Of a stretch of 64,000 nt of DNA, positions 61,142 through 64,000 are shown piece after piece. Position numbers and translations under genes: made by a program. Origin of the DNA: Palaemon carinicauda (lineage: Eukaryota; Arthropoda; Malacostraca; Decapoda; Palaemonidae); the NCBI RefSeq assembly GCF_036898095.1, contig NC_090746.1:54869975-54933974 (forward strand), written 5' to 3'. How positions within the stretch are numbered: the first letter of the stretch is position 1; the number at the start of each line of letters is the position of its first letter. The notes under the pieces are model-generated. The model was not told the DNA's origin and did not search any database. It was given only the letters and a program-made list of their open reading frames with translations.

Positions 61142-63928
61142 ATGTCCGACCATTCACAAGCTCCTACCCAAAGACGATGTAGAGTTAGCACTTGTGTTAG
61201 GCGTCTTCCGAAGGCCTCGGTTGATCCTCACACCGTTTGTTCCGACTGTCGGGGAAAATCCTGCCAGTTGGATGATCGATGTGAGGAATGTGCCGGTCTG
61301 TCGGAATTTGATTTTATTCAATTCCTTAAATATACGACTAAGTTAGAGAGGGAGAGAGTTAGGAGGAGTTCGGCTCGCTCTTTGCTTTATTCATCCCCCC
61401 ATGATCCTCATCCTTTTCCTCCCCCTGTAGTGGCTACCCCCGAACCTACTATTAGTGCTCAGCCTGATATGTCGGATGTTTTACGTGCCATTCAGGCTTT
61501 AGGTGATAAGGTGGAGTCGGTAGTGAGTGACCACAAGTTCCTCTTGGCAGACGTCAAGGAACTTAAAGTGAAAAGTGCAGTGGGAAGTGATAGTGCCAGT
61601 GCTGTGCCTAGTGCTAGTGTCAGTGTCAGTGTTGCGTGTGAGGATACTTCTGTGCGTGCCAGTCGTCCTCCCAGTCCGGGACCTCTTGCAAGCTCCCAAG
61701 CCCAGGGGAGAAGCAATGTCGAAGGGCAAAAGGGTTCGGCAGGCCTTGATCGGCGCACAGTAGTATCCTCAGTGGTTGCGGGCGTATCTTATAGAGATCG
61801 TCACTTCCACTCTCAGACGATTGAGCCCTTAATTTCCTCGTCTGCAGAAAAGAGAAAACGCTGGACTCAGGTCTCAAGACCTCTTAAGCGTAAAGTCCAG
61901 ACCGCGCGAGTCCAACAGCCCGGGTGTAGCCATTGGGCTAGCTCGGACTCGCCGCAGTCATCAGGTGACTGCACGCCTCCTAAGAGAGGTAAGGCGATGC
62001 CTCAACAGACCTCAACTTCTGTTAAAGCTATGCCTCAACAGACCTCAACTTCTGTTGATCCTAAGATGGCTATGCTGCAGACTATGCAGTCGCAGCTTGC
62101 GGTGTTGATGCGGGAGTTTCAGGAAGAGAAGGTTAATACACCTCCTCCTGCGAGCGCTCCTCCTCCTCTGCGCAGTCCAATCTGCCAGACGTATGATGTT
62201 GAGGTTCCTCAAGCTACCTCCATGCGTGAGCTGCCGCGTTGGGAGTTGCCAGATACCAGCGCTGTGCAGCAACCTCCACTTTCCTTGAGGCAGGAGCCTC
62301 TTACCACGCGGCAACCTCCTCAACAATGGGGGCAGGAGCCTTATGCTTTACAACAACCTCCTCTACCCTTGAGGCAGGAGTATCTTGCATTACAACCATC
62401 CTCGAGGCAGCAACCTCTTGAGGTACGACAACCTCTACCATCCTTGAGGCAGCCACCTCAACTCTCGCAGCAGCCACCTCCACTTTCCTCGAGGCGAGAA
62501 CCTCAACTCTCGAGGCAAGCACCTCAAGAACCTCAACTCGTGAGACAAGAGCCTCTCTCTGCGCAGCCACCTCAACCCTTGAAGCAAGCGCAACTCTTGA
62601 GGCAGGAACCTCATGCTATGAGTCAGCCACCTCAACGCATGCATCTACCACTTTCTCCTCAGCTTGAGCCTCTTCCCATTCAACTTGTCCCGCAGTCTAT
62701 GCAGCATGAGCCTCATGTTTTACAACAGTCGCCTCTCACCACGCTTGCTCCTCAGACCTCCGCAGAACCTCCTTCATCCCAGCCTCATGACTTTGTCATT
62801 ACCAGCCCTCATCCTCTTCAACAGAGACTTGAGGATGAATCCTCAAGTGCGCATGCACCCGCTCTTCAGGATTCAGCCATTCAGCATACCGCTTTACCTC
62901 TCGCTTCTCAACCCTCAGGTGATGAGGTTTCTGAGGATGAAGCTGCTCACCTGGATGATCCTTCATCTGACGTGGAGGAACCCAAGTCATTGCCACCCTC
63001 CATTGACTTTCGCAAGGTCCTGGCTCTGTTCAGAGAGTTATACCCGGATCACTTTGTTTCTGCTACCCCTCGCTCTCCTCCATCCGAGTTCTCTCTAGGC
63101 ATGCAACCTGTTAAGTCTGCCTACACTAAGCTCGTCTTCGCTAGATCTTCAAAGAGAGCTTTGAGAATGTTAGGGGATTGGTTGCAGTCCAAGCAGCAAC
63201 TGGGAAAGACGTCTTTTATGTTTCCACCTCCTAAGCTGACGTCTAAGGCGGGCGTCTGGTATGCCACAGGAGAGGAACCAGGCTTGGGGGTCCCTGCCTC
63301 TGCCCAGGCTGACTTCTCAAGTTTGGTTGACTCTCCACGAAGGTCGGCTATGAGACGCTCTAAGGTCTGCTGGACCTTTTCTGACCTGGACCACTTCTTA
63401 AAGGGAGTCTTTCGCGCCTTTGAAATTTTTAATTTTCTCGACTGGTGCCTGGGGGCCTTGAGCAAGAAGACTGCCCCATCTGACAAAGACTCGGCCATGC
63501 TGATCATGTCCTGTATGGACAAAGCAATTCGCGATGGTTCCGGCAAACTTGCCTCTATGTTTGTATCGGGAGTCCTCAAGAAAAGGGAACAACTTTGCTC
63601 CTTCCTTTCCACTGGTATCACCTCTTGCCAAAGGTCACAGTTACTTTTTGCTCCTCTTTCTAAGTTCCTGTTTCCTGAGGATCTTATCAAGGAATTGTCT
63701 GCGGCTCTTATTCAGAAGGACACGCATGACCTTGTGGCCTCTTCAGCACGGAAGGCTAAGGTTGCTCCTTCAGTTCCTAGAACTTACCGCACCCCAGTGG
63801 CTGATACTCCTGCTACCAGATTTATTCCGCCCTTTCGTGGCAGAGCCCCCAGCCGAGGAGGTACCCGCCCAGACGGTCACAGGGGCAGGTCCAAGAAAGG
63901 TACCAAGTCTTCGAAAAGCAAACATTGA
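61142..63928 (+). CDS. Gag-like protein of DIRS-like element C
   Basis: An intact 928-residue ORF from the ATG at 61142. The N-terminus has a cysteine cluster (C33, C36, C41, C47, C50; spacing CX2CX4CX5CX2C, with C13 and C18 upstream), probably metal binding. Residues around 350-590 are rich in Gln, Pro and Leu and built from short repeats such as LRQEPLTTRQPPQQ. Residues about 610-870 are conserved with B and D and include DFRKVLALFRELYPDHFVSA and SAMRRSKVCWTFSDLDHF. The C-terminus is Arg/Gly-rich (FIPPFRGRAPSRGGTRPDGH), fitting nucleic-acid binding. By position it is the structural protein of the element; no capsid fold can be recognised by eye. The end overlaps the RT ORF by 92 nt. Confidence 0.85.
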   Translation: MSDHSQAPTQRRCRVSTCVRRLPKASVDPHTVCSDCRGKSCQLDDRCEECAGLSEFDFIQFLKYTTKLERERVRRSSARSLLYSSPHDPHPFPPPVVATPEPTISAQPDMSDVLRAIQALGDKVESVVSDHKFLLADVKELKVKSAVGSDSASAVPSASVSVSVACEDTSVRASRPPSPGPLASSQAQGRSNVEGQKGSAGLDRRTVVSSVVAGVSYRDRHFHSQTIEPLISSSAEKRKRWTQVSRPLKRKVQTARVQQPGCSHWASSDSPQSSGDCTPPKRGKAMPQQTSTSVKAMPQQTSTSVDPKMAMLQTMQSQLAVLMREFQEEKVNTPPPASAPPPLRSPICQTYDVEVPQATSMRELPRWELPDTSAVQQPPLSLRQEPLTTRQPPQQWGQEPYALQQPPLPLRQEYLALQPSSRQQPLEVRQPLPSLRQPPQLSQQPPPLSSRREPQLSRQAPQEPQLVRQEPLSAQPPQPLKQAQLLRQEPHAMSQPPQRMHLPLSPQLEPLPIQLVPQSMQHEPHVLQQSPLTTLAPQTSAEPPSSQPHDFVITSPHPLQQRLEDESSSAHAPALQDSAIQHTALPLASQPSGDEVSEDEAAHLDDPSSDVEEPKSLPPSIDFRKVLALFRELYPDHFVSATPRSPPSEFSLGMQPVKSAYTKLVFARSSKRALRMLGDWLQSKQQLGKTSFMFPPPKLTSKAGVWYATGEEPGLGVPASAQADFSSLVDSPRRSAMRRSKVCWTFSDLDHFLKGVFRAFEIFNFLDWCLGALSKKTAPSDKDSAMLIMSCMDKAIRDGSGKLASMFVSGVLKKREQLCSFLSTGITSCQRSQLLFAPLSKFLFPEDLIKELSAALIQKDTHDLVASSARKAKVAPSVPRTYRTPVADTPATRFIPPFRGRAPSRGGTRPDGHRGRSKKGTKSSKSKH

Positions 63929-64000
63929 CTCTCCTCCTCTCCAGACAGCTGTAGGAGCCAGACTCAAGATCTTCTGGCAAGCTTGGGAAAGAAGAGGTGC
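63837..64000 (+). CDS. Start of RT ORF of DIRS-like element C (partial)
   Basis: In the +1 frame relative to Gag, an open frame starting at a GTG (AEPPAEEVPAQTVTGA) leads to TAVGARLKIFWQAWERRG at the window edge, matching the first residues of the RT ORF of B. No ATG is present, as in B and D. Confidence 0.8.
   Translation, partial: MAEPPAEEVPAQTVTGAGPRKVPSLRKANIDSPPLQTAVGARLKIFWQAWERRG

Larger units (their letters stand above)
60757..64000 (+). mobile_element. DIRS-like element C (runs off the right edge)
   Basis: The left terminus aattttcaatattaatctta begins at 60757 and is followed by a left inverted repeat that pairs with the right repeat of B. The Gag-like ORF is intact and the start of the RT ORF is present up to the window end. 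The element lies inside the H-family sequence. It is the best preserved member of its family here. Confidence 0.9.

Overview
The window looks like a repeat-choked piece of a decapod crustacean genome, probably a shrimp or crayfish. I infer this from long (TA)n tracts, several families of DIRS-like tyrosine-recombinase retrotransposons (known to be abundant in decapods), RTE and CsRn1-like retroelements, and a dispersed repeat ending in (AAT)n that I associate with decapod sequences. I see no convincing single-copy host gene, tRNA, rRNA or CRISPR array. Nearly everything recognisable is a mobile element or a relic of one, and many are inserted inside one another.

Region by region. 1-955: tail of a DIRS-like element reading leftward, then a dispersed repeat. 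1060-14345: one old hAT-type (DUF4371/ZMYM1-like) transposase relic, split by a (TA)n tract, by a 4.3 kb CsRn1-like Ty3/gypsy element (2999-7293, minus strand, GGAG target duplication) and by a 6.3 kb decayed DIRS-like element A (7564-13860). 14930-16395: a second, truncated CsRn1-like copy. 17649-20760: a broken RTE-type LINE on the minus strand. 20920-39277: a DIRS-like element E that landed in a (TA)n tract and was later hit by a piggyBac-like shell carrying a dimeric satellite (21500-24694), by an Academ-like DNA transposon with a FEN1/XPG-like nuclease (28430-33193), and by G, a coding-free relative of E, inside E's own right terminal repeat (37091-39102).

39649-53377: a young Ty3/gypsy element of the Gmr1 type. 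Its integrase lies upstream of the reverse transcriptase and its LTRs are nearly identical. A 6.5 kb DIRS-like element D (45186-51735, minus strand) has been inserted into its reverse transcriptase gene. After an assembly gap of exactly 500 N (53378-53877) come DIRS-like element B (to 59934), a LINE reverse transcriptase scrap, a terminal piece of another DIRS-like family H, and DIRS-like element C (60757 to the window edge) with an intact 928-residue Gag-like protein.

The DIRS-like copies show a shared design. Inverted terminal repeats flank a Gag-like ORF, then an RT/RNase H/methyltransferase-like ORF in the +1 frame, then a tyrosine recombinase ORF back in the Gag frame. A hairpin-forming internal complementary region lies about 200 bp inside the 3' end. 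RT and recombinase ORFs are intact in B and D and Gag is intact in C, so these families look recently active. The most interesting items are the Academ-like nuclease transposon, the Gmr1-type gypsy element in an apparent arthropod, and the termini of the DIRS families, which use different arms around only two types of core.
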